Positions 16,378-25,784 are shown, numbered from the stretch's first letter. The stretch: 61,220 nt of DNA from Mycolicibacterium vaccae NBRC 14118 = CIP 105934 (GCF_001552715.1 NZ_BCRS01000013.1:1-61220); one strand, 5' to 3'. Notes: generated by a model not told the origin, from the sequence alone. Numbers and translations: made by a program.

Positions 16378-17487
16378 ATGTATCGAACGACGCGGCGTGA
16401 CTTCCTGTTCATGACCGGCGCGGGAGCCGCCGCGCTGTGGCTGGCGGGATGTGCCAAGGAGTCGTCGCCGGGGACCGCCCTGGAACCACCGAAGGCTGAG
16501 ATCGACGGCGACCTGGCCTATTACGCACCGACCGGGTACGTGCCCGACGACGTGATCGCCGGATTCGAGAAGGAATACGGCGTCAAGGTCAACCAGACCT
16601 ACTTCTCGACCGTCGACGAGATGATCCAGAAACTCGGCGCCGGCGCCGCCTACGACATCACGTTCATGCCGTCGAACTTCTTCGCCCGCGCCACCGCGGC
16701 CAACCTGCTACTGCCGATCGACCATTCGGTGATGAGCAACTGGTCCGAGGTCACCGACCTGTTCCAGGATCCGCCGTTCGAACCCAAGGCCGAGCACCTG
16801 GCCGGCCCCTACGCGATGGGCGGGATCGGGCTGGCCTACCGCAAGAGCAGGGTCGAGGGCCTGACCGGATCGTGGAACGACCTGTGGACGCTCGCGCCGC
16901 GACTGGACCGGCGCGCCTTCATCTTCGACGACGTCACCGTGTCGATGACGATGGCGCTGGCCCGTCTCGGGCTGCCCACCGACACCAGCGACGCGGGCGA
17001 GCTCAATCAGGCCGCCGACGCGCTGATCGAGTTGCGCAAGAGCCTGGGCGGTTTCGGCAGCTCGGCCGGGGAGAAACTGGCCAACGGCGAGGCCGACCTG
17101 TTGATGAACTACACCGGCGCGACGTTCTCCACGCTGAAGGAGGCGTCCTTCGCCGACGACATCGGGTTCGAATTCTGCCGGGAGACCCTGGCTTTCAACT
17201 CCGACTGCCTGGCGATCCCGTCGGCGGCCAAACATCCCGGCACCGGCCTGATGTTCGCCGACTACCTGTTGCGCCCGGACAACATGGCCAAGATCGTCGA
17301 CTTCGTCGGCTACCCGATCGCGACCGAGGCCGGCATGGCCGCCTACGACACCTTGGTCGCGCAGTACCCGTTCCTGACCTACGACCCGGCGGTGCTGTCG
17401 AATCCGGATGTCTGGCTCGCCGCGCTGCAGGATCAGCAGCTCACGGCCTGGAATCAGGCCTGGACCCGCGTCAAGGCCTCCGCGTGA
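16378..17487 (+). CDS. Periplasmic substrate-binding lipoprotein, PotD type
   Basis: 369 residues. The N-terminus has a twin-arginine motif (TTRRDFLF, Arg6-Arg7) and a lipobox LAGC with Cys25, so it is probably exported folded by Tat and then lipidated. The rest is a two-lobe binding protein similar to PotD/extracellular family 8 proteins (DLAYYAPTGYVPDDVIAGFE, ITFMPSNFFARAT). Polyamine specificity is not assured: the family also binds amino acid derivatives and opine-like compounds. The M24 hydrolase start codon overlaps its stop (TGATG at 17485). Confidence 0.93.
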   Translation: MYRTTRRDFLFMTGAGAAALWLAGCAKESSPGTALEPPKAEIDGDLAYYAPTGYVPDDVIAGFEKEYGVKVNQTYFSTVDEMIQKLGAGAAYDITFMPSNFFARATAANLLLPIDHSVMSNWSEVTDLFQDPPFEPKAEHLAGPYAMGGIGLAYRKSRVEGLTGSWNDLWTLAPRLDRRAFIFDDVTVSMTMALARLGLPTDTSDAGELNQAADALIELRKSLGGFGSSAGEKLANGEADLLMNYTGATFSTLKEASFADDIGFEFCRETLAFNSDCLAIPSAAKHPGTGLMFADYLLRPDNMAKIVDFVGYPIATEAGMAAYDTLVAQYPFLTYDPAVLSNPDVWLAALQDQQLTAWNQAWTRVKASA

Positions 17488-18740
17488 TGCGCACCGCCCA
17501 TCCCGAGGTGGACTCAGCCCGGCTCCGGCAGTTCATCTCGCGGACCTACGCCGACGCCGCCGCCGAACCCACCGTGCACGCGTTCACCGCCGCCGAGTAC
17601 GAGAGGCGCAGAGCCGCGCTGCAGGACGCCGCGCGCCGAGCCGGGCTCGATCTGGTCCTGGTCAGCTCACCTGACGCCATGTGCTGGCTGCACGGCTACC
17701 AATCCCGCTGGTACCGCGCACAATCGTCGACCCGGTGGCCGCCCTTCCAGTGCACCGTGCTGCACGTCGGCTCCGGCCGCTACGTCGTCTACGACGTCGA
17801 GCACCACGCCGATCTGATACGGCGCACCTCCGTGGCCGAGGACGTGGTGCTCTCCCGCGACGACGACGGCGACGCGGTGCTGCGGCTGATCATCGACGAC
17901 CTGCTGGTGCGCGGCTGGCTCGACGGCACCGTCGGCATGGAATTCCACAGCCACGTGCCCAACCGGGCCACCAGCGAGATCATCGAGGTGGCACTGCGTT
18001 CCGCAGGCTGCCGGGTCGTCGACGCCAGCGCGGTGACCCGCTCGGTGCGGCTGGTCAAGTCGGCCGCCGAGATCGCGGTGATCGAACGTGCCGCGGCGAT
18101 CTGCGACACCGGCCTGCGCGCGCTGCAGGCCGAGGTCCGCGTCGGGATGACCGAGAAACAGGCCTGGGGAGTGATGATCTCGGCGATGGCGCAGGCCGGT
18201 GGAGAACCCGCTGCACTGCACGAGTCGGTGGTGGTCGGCCCGATCGAGCTGGGCCACGCCTACGCGTCCGACCGGGTGATCCGGCGTGGTGACGTGCTCT
18301 GCGCCGACCCGTGCGGCGTGGTCGACCGCTACCACGCCAACATCGAGCGCTGGTTCGTCGTCGGCCAGGACCCGACCGACGAGCTGTACCGGCTGGCCGA
18401 GATCGAGGCCGCCGCGTTCGCCATCCTGTGCGACCGCGCCGCCGACGGAGTGCGCGTCTGCGAGGTCACCGCCGAGATCGAGAACCTGTTGCGGGACAAC
18501 GGACTCTGGGGGTTGCACGACTGGAACGGCGGCTACGAACTCGGGCTGTCCTTCCCACCCGACTGGGTCGGCGAATGGACGTTCACGGTCGGCGAACCGA
18601 GCGAGGACATCTTCCGGACCGGTGTGGTCACCAACTACGAGAGCATCGTGTTGTACCCGATGATCGACACCGTGGTGTTCGGTGAACACGGCGCCCGCAC
18701 CCTGTCCACCCTTCCCCTCGACGTGCTGCGGACCGGATGA
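17487..18740 (+). CDS. M24-family hydrolase (creatinase/ectoine-hydrolase/Xaa-Pro type)
   Basis: 417 residues: N-terminal creatinase-N domain (about 1-170) and a pita-bread M24 domain. Classical metallo-members use Asp, Asp, His, Glu, Glu. Here Asp274 (ADPCG) is kept, but the second Asp is Asn285 (YHANIERWF). The His-containing GHGIGL motif is GGYELGLSFPPDW, and Glu385 (NYESI) is present. That pattern resembles the creatinase/ectoine hydrolase/DddP branch rather than aminopeptidase P, so C-N bond hydrolysis of a small imported compound is more likely than peptide cleavage. The gene is coupled at both ends: its start overlaps the binding-protein stop and its stop overlaps the amidohydrolase start. 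Confidence 0.88.
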   Translation: MRTAHPEVDSARLRQFISRTYADAAAEPTVHAFTAAEYERRRAALQDAARRAGLDLVLVSSPDAMCWLHGYQSRWYRAQSSTRWPPFQCTVLHVGSGRYVVYDVEHHADLIRRTSVAEDVVLSRDDDGDAVLRLIIDDLLVRGWLDGTVGMEFHSHVPNRATSEIIEVALRSAGCRVVDASAVTRSVRLVKSAAEIAVIERAAAICDTGLRALQAEVRVGMTEKQAWGVMISAMAQAGGEPAALHESVVVGPIELGHAYASDRVIRRGDVLCADPCGVVDRYHANIERWFVVGQDPTDELYRLAEIEAAAFAILCDRAADGVRVCEVTAEIENLLRDNGLWGLHDWNGGYELGLSFPPDWVGEWTFTVGEPSEDIFRTGVVTNYESIVLYPMIDTVVFGEHGARTLSTLPLDVLRTG

Positions 18741-20335
18741 TCGCCGACACCGTCTTCATCGGCCGGGTGTTCACCGCCGACCCGGCCCGCCGCTTCGCCG
18801 AGGCCGTCGCCGTCACCGACGGGGTGATCGTCGCCGTCGGCGATCGCGCAGAAGTGTTGTCCCACTACCGGTCCGGCGTCACCGAGATCGTCCACTCCAC
18901 CGGCCTGATCTGCCCGTCGTTCCACGACGCCCACATCCACCTGCTGGAAGGCTCGCTGTTCGACCTGTGGGTCAACCTGCACGACACCGACCCCGCCGAC
19001 TATCTCACCGTCGTCGAACGCACCGCCCTGCCACTGCCCGGGCATGCGTGGGTACGCGGCGGCGGGTGGTCGATGTCGGCGTTCCCGCAGGGCAATCCCG
19101 ATGCCGCGGCGCTCGACACGGTGACCGGTGGCCGCCCCGCGTACCTGACCGCCCGGGACGGCCACAGCGCCTGGGTGAACTCCGCGGCACTGCGCCTGGC
19201 CGGAATCGATTCGCACACACTCGATCCCGCGGGTGGCCGGATCGAACGCGACGAGCGCGGCGAACCCACCGGCGCGCTGCACGAGACCGCGATGCGGCTG
19301 GTGGCCTCCCGGATGCCGGACATCACCGCCGACGAGTGGGCGGCCGCCCTGGCGTCGGGTCAGCGTTACCTGCACTCGCTGGGCATCACCGGCTGGCAGG
19401 ACGCGCGACTGTCCGCGCCGATGCTGGCCGCCTACCTCGACGCCGAACAGGCCGGCTCCCTGCAGGGCCGGGTGACCGCGGCCCTGCACTGGGACCCCGC
19501 CAGGGGCACCGACCAGATCACTGACCTGCGCGAACTTCGCGACCAGGCCAAGGGCCGACTCGTCGGCGCGGGCATGGTCAAGATCTTCGTCGACGGCGTG
19601 GTGGAGAACCTGACCGCCTCGCTGCACGAGCCCTACCGGTGCAGCCACTCGGTCGGGGCGCCGCTGTTCGATCCCGCAGAACTGCGCGACGCGATCGCCA
19701 CCTGCGCCGACGCCGGCTTCTCGGTGCACGTGCACAGCATCGGCGATGCGGCCACCACCTCGGCGCTGGACGCGTTCGCGCACAGTCACGATCCGGCCTC
19801 GGGACTCCGTCACCAGATCTGCCACCTGCAGGTGGTGCGCAGCGCCGACATCGGGCGGTTCGCCGAACTCGGTGTCATCGCCAACGTCCAGGCGCTGTGG
19901 GCGTGCCGCGACGAGCAGAACGTGACGCTGTGCCGTCCCGCGCTCGGCGCGGAACGGTTCGAGGCGCAGTACCCGTTCGGCGACCTCGCGCGCGCCGGCG
20001 CGACGTTGGCCTTCGGCAGCGACTGGCGGGTCAGCACGCCCGACCCGCTGCCGCAGATCGAAGTGGCCGTCACCCGGCGCCCGCCCGGCGACCTGGACAC
20101 GGCCCCGCTGGGCGGTGCGCAGTCGCTGGACCTGACCACCTGCCTGCTCGGCTTCACCCGCCACGCGGCGTACGCCGCCGGGGTCGACGCGCATACCGGC
20201 TCACTGACGGTCGGACGCTCCGCCGACATCGTCGTCCTCGACACCGACCCCTACACCGTGGACGACCACGAGATCGGCCGCATCGATGTCGCCGCCACCT
20301 ACTTCGAGGGCCGGCCCGTGTACACGACTAGTTGA
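18737..20335 (+). CDS. YtcJ-type metal-dependent amidohydrolase
   Basis: 532 residues of the amidohydrolase_3/YtcJ family. The first metal motif is DAHIHLL (His66, His68), followed by the central KIFVDGVVENLT, HVHSIGDAA, CHLQVV and the late GSDWRVSTPDP with its metal-binding Asp; all expected sites are visible. It should hydrolyse an amide, formamide or ring in the cytoplasm. Its ATG overlaps the M24 stop by four bases, making it the last gene of the uptake operon. Its 3' end overlaps the convergent exported protein by eight bases. Confidence 0.92.
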   Translation: MIADTVFIGRVFTADPARRFAEAVAVTDGVIVAVGDRAEVLSHYRSGVTEIVHSTGLICPSFHDAHIHLLEGSLFDLWVNLHDTDPADYLTVVERTALPLPGHAWVRGGGWSMSAFPQGNPDAAALDTVTGGRPAYLTARDGHSAWVNSAALRLAGIDSHTLDPAGGRIERDERGEPTGALHETAMRLVASRMPDITADEWAAALASGQRYLHSLGITGWQDARLSAPMLAAYLDAEQAGSLQGRVTAALHWDPARGTDQITDLRELRDQAKGRLVGAGMVKIFVDGVVENLTASLHEPYRCSHSVGAPLFDPAELRDAIATCADAGFSVHVHSIGDAATTSALDAFAHSHDPASGLRHQICHLQVVRSADIGRFAELGVIANVQALWACRDEQNVTLCRPALGAERFEAQYPFGDLARAGATLAFGSDWRVSTPDPLPQIEVAVTRRPPGDLDTAPLGGAQSLDLTTCLLGFTRHAAYAAGVDAHTGSLTVGRSADIVVLDTDPYTVDDHEIGRIDVAATYFEGRPVYTTS

Positions 20336-20858
20336 AGTACGGGTTGGTGCCCTCGGGACGGGCGAGCAGCGGGTTGGTCGCGTTGACGATCCACGAGCCG
20401 CCCGGGCTGACGACGAAGCCGGCCTGGTTACGACTGTCCACGCACGAGGTCAGGGTGCCGTCCCCGCCGCAGCTGACGGTGCCGAACGACAGCCGGGTGT
20501 TCGGCGGCAGTTCGTTGACCGGCCCGCCGAAGATCGGCGCCGGCGAGGAGGCCCAGCCGGGCACCCCACCGGTCACGCCGCTGACCACATTCGCCCCCTG
20601 CGGCGCACCTGGCAGCACGCCGTTGCAGCCATAGCCGCCCGAGCGCTGCAGCATGCAGGTCAGCCCGTTGGAGCTGAACGCGTACGCGCTGCCTTCCAGC
20701 ACCGCGTAGTCCTTGGGGCTGGCCGGCGGAAAAGCGTTGATGTTCGGCGCAGGCGGGGGTGGTGGGGGCTCAGGCTGCGCCGCGGCCAGACCGGACGCGT
20801 TGAGGACTGCGGCCGCGGCGACACACCCGGCACCGACGATTCTGCTGCGCACCTTCAC
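20328..20858 (-). CDS. Exported mycobacterial protein of unknown function
   Basis: 176 residues from GTG 20858. Signal peptide of about 27 residues (CVAAAAVLNASGLAAAQ) followed by a proline stretch (EPPPPPPAP) and a compact secreted domain. Two cysteine pairs are likely, around TCMLQRSGGYGC and VSCGGDGTLTSC. No enzymatic motif. It probably acts outside the membrane or stays wall-associated. Convergent and overlapping with the amidohydrolase; the htpX gene ends after it on the same strand. Confidence 0.8.
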   Translation of the reverse strand: MKVRSRIVGAGCVAAAAVLNASGLAAAQPEPPPPPPAPNINAFPPASPKDYAVLEGSAYAFSSNGLTCMLQRSGGYGCNGVLPGAPQGANVVSGVTGGVPGWASSPAPIFGGPVNELPPNTRLSFGTVSCGGDGTLTSCVDSRNQAGFVVSPGGSWIVNATNPLLARPEGTNPYFN

Positions 20859-20901
20859 AGCCTAGATGTCGCCGAACGGGCCGGCAGTGTTAGCGGACCG
20901 G

Positions 20902-21792
20902 TCAGAACCGGCCCGGATCCCGGTAATGATCGGGGCCGGCCATCGCCTCCAGCCGGGCGATCCGGTCGGCGACCGGCGGGTGGGTGGAGAACATCTTGCC
21001 GATCTTCTCGCCGGCCCGGAACGGGTTGGCGATCATCAGGTGGGCCTGGTCGGCCAGCTGCGGCTCCGGCGGCAGAGGGGCGCGCTCGACGCCGGCGCTG
21101 ATCTTGCGCAGCGCGCTGGCCAACGCCAGCGGATCGCCCGTCAGCTCGGCGCCGGACTGGTCAGCCTGGTACTCACGCGAGCGCGACACCGCCATCCGGA
21201 TCACCGTCGCGGCGATCGGGCCGAGCAGCGAAACCAGAAGGATCGCAAAGGGATTCGTGCCGCCGTCCCGGTTACCGCCGAACATGCTGGCGAAGAACGC
21301 CAGGTTGGCAAGCGCGGTGATCACCGACGCCATCGCGCCGGCCACACACGAGATCAGGATGTCGCGGTTGTACACGTGGGACAGTTCGTGGCCGAGGACG
21401 GCGCGCAGTTCCCGCTCGTTGAGGATCTGCAGGATTCCGGTGGTGCAGCACACCGCGGCGTTGCGCGGGTTGCGGCCGGTGGCGAACGCGTTGGGGGCGG
21501 CGGTGTCGCTGATGTAGAGCCGGGGCATCGGCTGGCGCGCCGTCGTGGCGAGCTCGCGCACGATCTTGTACATCACTGGCGCCTGCATCTCGTTGACCGG
21601 CTGCGCGTGCATCGCCCGCAGGGCCAACTTGTCGCTGTTGAAGTACACATAGGCGTTCATGCCGATGGCGAACAGCACGGCGAGAAACATGATGTTGCGC
21701 CCGAACAGCGCCCCGACACCCACGATCAGACCTGAGAACACCACCAGCAACAGGAACGTCTTCGCCCTGTTGGCGTGCGGATGCCAAGTCAT
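20902..21792 (-). CDS. htpX: Membrane metalloprotease HtpX
   Basis: 296 residues, orthologue of Rv0563. N-terminal transmembrane segments ([19 protein letters not shown] and [17 protein letters not shown]) precede the zinc site HELSH at 135-139; the third zinc ligand Glu lies in SREYQAD. It degrades misfolded membrane proteins at the inner membrane. A strong AGGAGGA precedes the start. It follows grcC1 on the same strand with 77 bases between, as in M. tuberculosis. Confidence 0.96.
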   Translation of the reverse strand: MTWHPHANRAKTFLLLVVFSGLIVGVGALFGRNIMFLAVLFAIGMNAYVYFNSDKLALRAMHAQPVNEMQAPVMYKIVRELATTARQPMPRLYISDTAAPNAFATGRNPRNAAVCCTTGILQILNERELRAVLGHELSHVYNRDILISCVAGAMASVITALANLAFFASMFGGNRDGGTNPFAILLVSLLGPIAATVIRMAVSRSREYQADQSGAELTGDPLALASALRKISAGVERAPLPPEPQLADQAHLMIANPFRAGEKIGKMFSTHPPVADRIARLEAMAGPDHYRDPGRF

Positions 21793-21869
21793 TACGGAGT
21801 CCTCCTCATCACACCTTCATGAGTCTTCGCCGGAACAACGACCGAGGACGCCGCCTGGTTCCGCGGACG

Positions 21870-22877
21870 TCAGCCGTGCCGGTTGACGGTGTACTGCACC
21901 AGCGTCGCCAGCGCCTGGCGACCGGGCAGGTCCGGAAGGGAGGCCAGTTCCTGTTCAGCCTGACGGGCGTAGGCGGCGACGGTCTCCTTGGCCTTGGCCA
22001 TGCCGCCGGAGGCGCGCAGCAGGCGCAGTGCCTCGGCCAGGTCGCCGTCGTCGGTGACGGGGGCGGCGAGCAGTTCGCGCAGCCGGTCGGCGTCCGGGCC
22101 GGTCTCCCGCAGCGCGTAGAGCACCGGCAGCGTGTGCACCCCTTCCCGCAGATCCGTGCCCGGAACCTTGCCGGACTCGTCGGGGTCGCTGTCGATGTCG
22201 ATGATGTCGTCGGAGATCTGGAACGCGGTGCCCACGATGCCGCCCAGTCGGGCCAGCCGCTCGATCTGCTCGTCGTCGGCGCCCGAGAACGTCGCACCGA
22301 AACGGCCCGACGCCGAGATCAGGCAGGCCGTCTTCTCGTAGACCACCTTCAGGTAGTGGTCCACCGAATCGACCTGGTCGGCGGCGCCGCGCGTCTCCCG
22401 CATCTGGCCGGTGACCAGCAGCGCGAACGTGTCGGCGATGATCCGCACCGCGTCCGGGCCCAGCCTGCTGACCAGGCGCGACGCCGTCGCGAACAGGTAG
22501 TCGCCTGCCAGGATCGCGATGTTGTTGCCCCAGCGGGCGTTGGCGCTGGGCGCACCGCGGCGCACCTGCGCCTCGTCCATCACGTCGTCGTGGTACAGCG
22601 TGGCCAGGTGCACCAGCTCGATCACCGCGCCGGCAACCGAGACCTGCCACGCGTCCGGCTCGGGCCCCAGATGCGCGGACAGCACCGTGAACAGCGGGCG
22701 GAACCGCTTGCCGCCGGCCTGGAACAGGTGCTGGACGGCCTCCGACATCAGCACGTCGGCCTTGCCGAGTTCCTCGGACATCAGAGCCTCGATACGGGCA
22801 ACTCCGTCGCGGACATCCTGAGCGAATTCGGCGTCGCCGAAGTCCACTCCCGCCACCACGTTCGCCGGTGTCCTCAC
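21870..22877 (-). CDS. grcC1: Long-chain polyprenyl diphosphate synthase
   Basis: 335 residues, same length and nearly the same N-terminus (MRTPANVVAGVDFGDAEF) as M. tuberculosis GrcC1 (Rv0562). Both aspartate-rich motifs are intact: DDVMD near residue 95 and DDIID near 225, with GGKRFRP binding isopentenyl diphosphate. It makes the isoprenoid tail, most likely for menaquinone given the neighbouring menJ, menG, menD and menC. It is divergent from menJ, 69 bases apart. Start is GTG 22877. Confidence 0.95.
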   Translation of the reverse strand: MRTPANVVAGVDFGDAEFAQDVRDGVARIEALMSEELGKADVLMSEAVQHLFQAGGKRFRPLFTVLSAHLGPEPDAWQVSVAGAVIELVHLATLYHDDVMDEAQVRRGAPSANARWGNNIAILAGDYLFATASRLVSRLGPDAVRIIADTFALLVTGQMRETRGAADQVDSVDHYLKVVYEKTACLISASGRFGATFSGADDEQIERLARLGGIVGTAFQISDDIIDIDSDPDESGKVPGTDLREGVHTLPVLYALRETGPDADRLRELLAAPVTDDGDLAEALRLLRASGGMAKAKETVAAYARQAEQELASLPDLPGRQALATLVQYTVNRHG

Positions 22878-22946
22878 ACAGCCAACATACTGGGAGCTAT
22901 GGACTCGGCGGAGGACGGTGGGCCCATGCCCGCAGGGCAGGCGACG

Positions 22947-24173
22947 ATGCGAGGATCCTCGGTCGCCGATGTCGTGGTGGTCGGGGCGGGTCCGGCGGGG
23001 TCGTCGGCGGCCGCCTGGGCCGCCCGCGCCGGCCGGGACGTGCTGGTGATCGACTCCGCGCAGTTCCCCCGGGACAAGGCGTGCGGCGACGGGCTGACCC
23101 CGCGCGCCGTCGCCGAGCTGCGCCGGCTGGGGCTGCAGTCATGGCTGGACGGGCGGATCGCGCACCGCGGGCTGCGGATGTCCGGCTTCGGCGCCGACGT
23201 CGAGGTGCCCTGGCCGGGCCCGTCGTTCCCGCCGGTCAGCAGCGCGGTGCCGCGCACCGAACTCGACGAGCGGATCCGGCTGGTCGCCGTCGATGAGGGC
23301 GCGAAGATGAAACTCGGCGTCAAGGCCGTCTCGGTGGAGAAGGATGCCACCGGCCGGGTCACCGGCGTGGTGCTCGATTCGGGCGAGGTGGTGCGCTGCA
23401 CCGACCTGATCGTCGCCGACGGGGCGCGCTCCACGCTGGGGCGCGCGCTGGGCCGCGAGTGGCACAAGGAGACGGTCTACGGCGTGGCCATCCGCGGCTA
23501 CATCGCCACCGCACGCAGCGACGAACCGTGGATCACGTCGCATCTGGAGCTGCGCTCCCCCGCCGGTGAGGTGCTGCCCGGGTACGGCTGGATCTTCCCG
23601 CTCGGCAACGGCGAGGTGAACATCGGCGTCGGCGCGCTGGCCACCTCGAAGCGGCCCGCCGACGCCGGGCTGCGGCCGCTGATGAACTACTACACGGGGC
23701 TGCGCCGCGACGAGTGGGGCTTCGAGGGCGACCCGCGGGCGGGGCTGTCGGCGCTGCTGCCGATGGGCGGCGCCGTGTCCGGGGTGGCCGGGCCGAACTG
23801 GATGCTGATCGGTGACGCGGCGGCGTGTGTGAACCCGCTCAACGGCGAGGGCATCGACTACGGGATGGAGACCGGCAGACTGGCGGCCGAGCTGCTCGGT
23901 TCCGGGCCGTACTCGGCGGCCTGGCCTGCGGTGCTGCACGAGCATTACGCGCGGGGATTCTCCGTCGCGCGGCGGCTGGCGCTGCTGCTGACGTTCCCGC
24001 GCTTCCTCCCCGTGGCCGGTCCGCCGGCGATGCGCTCGGCGGCGTTGATGAAGCTCGCGGTCCGGGTGATGGGCAACTTCGTCACCGACGAGGACGAGGA
24101 TCTGGTCGCGCGGGTCTGGCGGGGCGCGGGCAGGCTGTCCGAGCGGATGGACGCCCGCCGGCCGTTCAGTTGA
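22947..24173 (+). CDS. menJ: Menaquinone reductase MenJ (geranylgeranyl-reductase family)
   Basis: 408 residues with start ATG 22947, which gives the same length as Rv0561c and has GGGCAGG upstream; ATGs at 22899 and 22926 are in frame but less likely. FAD-binding GAGPAG is at 13-18, followed by FPRDKACGDGLTPRAV and later GDAAACVNPLNGEGIDYGME. MenJ saturates one isoprene unit of the menaquinone side chain, giving the beta-dihydromenaquinone of mycobacteria. It is divergent from grcC1, and the two probably share a promoter region. Confidence 0.95.
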   Translation: MRGSSVADVVVVGAGPAGSSAAAWAARAGRDVLVIDSAQFPRDKACGDGLTPRAVAELRRLGLQSWLDGRIAHRGLRMSGFGADVEVPWPGPSFPPVSSAVPRTELDERIRLVAVDEGAKMKLGVKAVSVEKDATGRVTGVVLDSGEVVRCTDLIVADGARSTLGRALGREWHKETVYGVAIRGYIATARSDEPWITSHLELRSPAGEVLPGYGWIFPLGNGEVNIGVGALATSKRPADAGLRPLMNYYTGLRRDEWGFEGDPRAGLSALLPMGGAVSGVAGPNWMLIGDAAACVNPLNGEGIDYGMETGRLAAELLGSGPYSAAWPAVLHEHYARGFSVARRLALLLTFPRFLPVAGPPAMRSAALMKLAVRVMGNFVTDEDEDLVARVWRGAGRLSERMDARRPFS

Positions 24174-24188
24174 GCCCGCCCCCGGTTG

Positions 24189-24248
24189 CGCGAGCGTGCG
24201 CGTCTGCGGGCGACACGCCGTCCCCGTCGGTCACTTCACGCACGCTCG
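24189..24248 (+). repeat. 60-bp palindromic repeat, copy A
   Basis: A 60-base element whose outer arms CGAGCGTGCG and CGCACGCTCG are inverted. An inner small hairpin is weaker here. A second copy lies at 25836-25895 on the other strand, same length. The first 32 bases differ at two positions and the last 12 are identical, while the 16 bases between have diverged. It ends ten bases before the start of the hypothetical gene at 24259/24262. Confidence 0.85.
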
Positions 24249-24261
24249 TCGGGCGACAGTG

Positions 24262-24678
24262 GTGACGTCCGTCTACCGCGCGCCGTTGCGGTCACGCCGT
24301 GACGACATCGATCCTGCGCTGACGTTCGAGCGCGCACTGTCGTTGGGGCTGTGCGGGTTCGGCGATCACGGCGACACCGAGCGCTTGGAGCGTCGTGTGC
24401 AGCGGTTCGCCGCGGCGCCGGACGGTTCGCTGGTGTGGACCCGCGGCCCCGAAGGGCTGTACTGGCTGGGGCGCCTGGCCGGCTCCTACTTCTACGACGC
24501 CGCCGGCGAGGGCGTCGACCTCGTCCACGTCCGTCCGTGCCGGTGGCTGGATTCCCCGGTCGACGAATCCCGTTGTCCGGCAGCCGTCGTCGCGACGTTC
24601 CGGCGGGGCGGACGCAACTTCCAGCAGATCCACGACGACCGCGTCGACGAGGAGTCGATGCGATTGTGGGGTGGCTGA
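24262..24678 (+). CDS. Conserved hypothetical protein
   Basis: 138 residues from GTG 24262 (or GTG 24259). It reads as a small soluble alpha/beta protein with Trp- and Arg-rich strands (GSLVWTRGPEGLYWLGRLAG, then VRPCRWLDSPVD) and no membrane segment or known motif. Coding character is good (third-position G+C). It lies between menJ and the LipH-like esterase and is absent from this position in M. tuberculosis. A 60-bp repeat stands just upstream. Function unknown. Confidence 0.7.
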   Translation: MTSVYRAPLRSRRDDIDPALTFERALSLGLCGFGDHGDTERLERRVQRFAAAPDGSLVWTRGPEGLYWLGRLAGSYFYDAAGEGVDLVHVRPCRWLDSPVDESRCPAAVVATFRRGGRNFQQIHDDRVDEESMRLWGG

Positions 24679-24725
24679 GCGCAGTCGCCTGAAGTACGCG
24701 GTCCTTTCAACGTTTCTCCGACGAA

Positions 24726-25784
24726 TCAGCCCAGCGATGCGGCGAACCCACCGACATCGCGCAGACTGGCCGCGAACACGTCGGGCATCGCACTACCGAA
24801 CAGCAGGTCGCCACCGTGGCAGGTGCCCGACACCACCCGGCCGACGGCGGGCACCCCGGCCCGCAGCAACCGGCGGTAGTACTGCAGCCCCTCGTCGCGC
24901 AGCGGGTCCAGTTCGTTCACCGAAATCACATGTGGCGGAAGACCTCTGAGTTCCTCGTCGGTCGCCATCGACGCCCAGCATGTCGCGTCCTGCGAGTGCC
25001 GCCCGTCCGGGTCGTACAGCGATCCGAGCAACGCCAACTGCTCACGGCTGACGAAGTAGCCGTCGTTCTCGGTGAGCGAGGGAAGATCCTCGCAGTCCTG
25101 CAGCCACCGGTTCGAGATGAACGGGCACTGGGCGTAGAAACCCGAGATCTCGCCGAGCCAACCGTCCCGTTTCGCCTTGTGGGCCAACGTCAGTGTCAGA
25201 TTGCCGCCACCGGACTCCCCCGACACCACCACATGACTGATGCCGAGATCTGCGCGGTGGCTGCTGACCCACCGTGCCGCGCTCGCGCAGTCGTCGAGAC
25301 CGGCCGGGTACGGGTGCGGCCCCAGTTTGCCGCCGGAGTTGCGGAATTCGACGCCGACCACCACCACACCGGTCGCGGCGAGGTGCTCACGGAGCCGGAC
25401 GTAGGCGAGGTCGGCCGCGCTGGCGATTGCCATGCCGCCACCGTGCAGATGCACGATGCCGGCCAGCGGTCCCGTGACGTCTGCCGGTCGGCTGATGTGC
25501 AGGGTGATGACGTTGCCGTCCGCCCCGGTGATCGTCGAGGTCGTGGTCGCCACCCCGGCGGGAGCAGGAAGTTCGGCGGCGAGCGTGTCGAACACCGCAC
25601 CCATGCCCTGCTCGCTCATGGTGGCGTAGGCATGGCGCTGCTCGAGCGGCGAATCCACGGACAGCCCGCTCGACGGCAGCCGTCCGTCGAGGCCGAAGCG
25701 AGCGAAGGTAGCGACCATCCGCGGGTCCGAGCGCGGGTCAGTACCGAGCGTGGATTCGGGATCAGCGTGGCGGCCGAGGAGCAT
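24726..25784 (-). CDS. Alpha/beta hydrolase, hormone-sensitive-lipase (LipH-like) family
   Basis: 352 residues. Oxyanion-hole motif HGGG at 114-117 and nucleophile elbow GESGGG with Ser191 are clear. The acid is probably the Asp in NELDPLRDEG, and the base is the His in GTCHGGD. Such esterases cleave short- to medium-chain acyl esters in the cytoplasm or at the membrane; many mycobacterial Lip proteins belong here. No signal peptide. The gene converges on the hypothetical gene at 24262, and copy B of the 60-bp repeat lies 52 bases upstream of its start. Confidence 0.92.
   Translation of the reverse strand: MLLGRHADPESTLGTDPRSDPRMVATFARFGLDGRLPSSGLSVDSPLEQRHAYATMSEQGMGAVFDTLAAELPAPAGVATTTSTITGADGNVITLHISRPADVTGPLAGIVHLHGGGMAIASAADLAYVRLREHLAATGVVVVGVEFRNSGGKLGPHPYPAGLDDCASAARWVSSHRADLGISHVVVSGESGGGNLTLTLAHKAKRDGWLGEISGFYAQCPFISNRWLQDCEDLPSLTENDGYFVSREQLALLGSLYDPDGRHSQDATCWASMATDEELRGLPPHVISVNELDPLRDEGLQYYRRLLRAGVPAVGRVVSGTCHGGDLLFGSAMPDVFAASLRDVGGFAASLG

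Noticed and set aside
24180..24260. Extension of the hypothetical protein upstream to 24196
   Set aside because: The extra codons are encoded by the 60-bp repeat, and the same peptide appears from the other copy; the repeat is better explained as non-coding.
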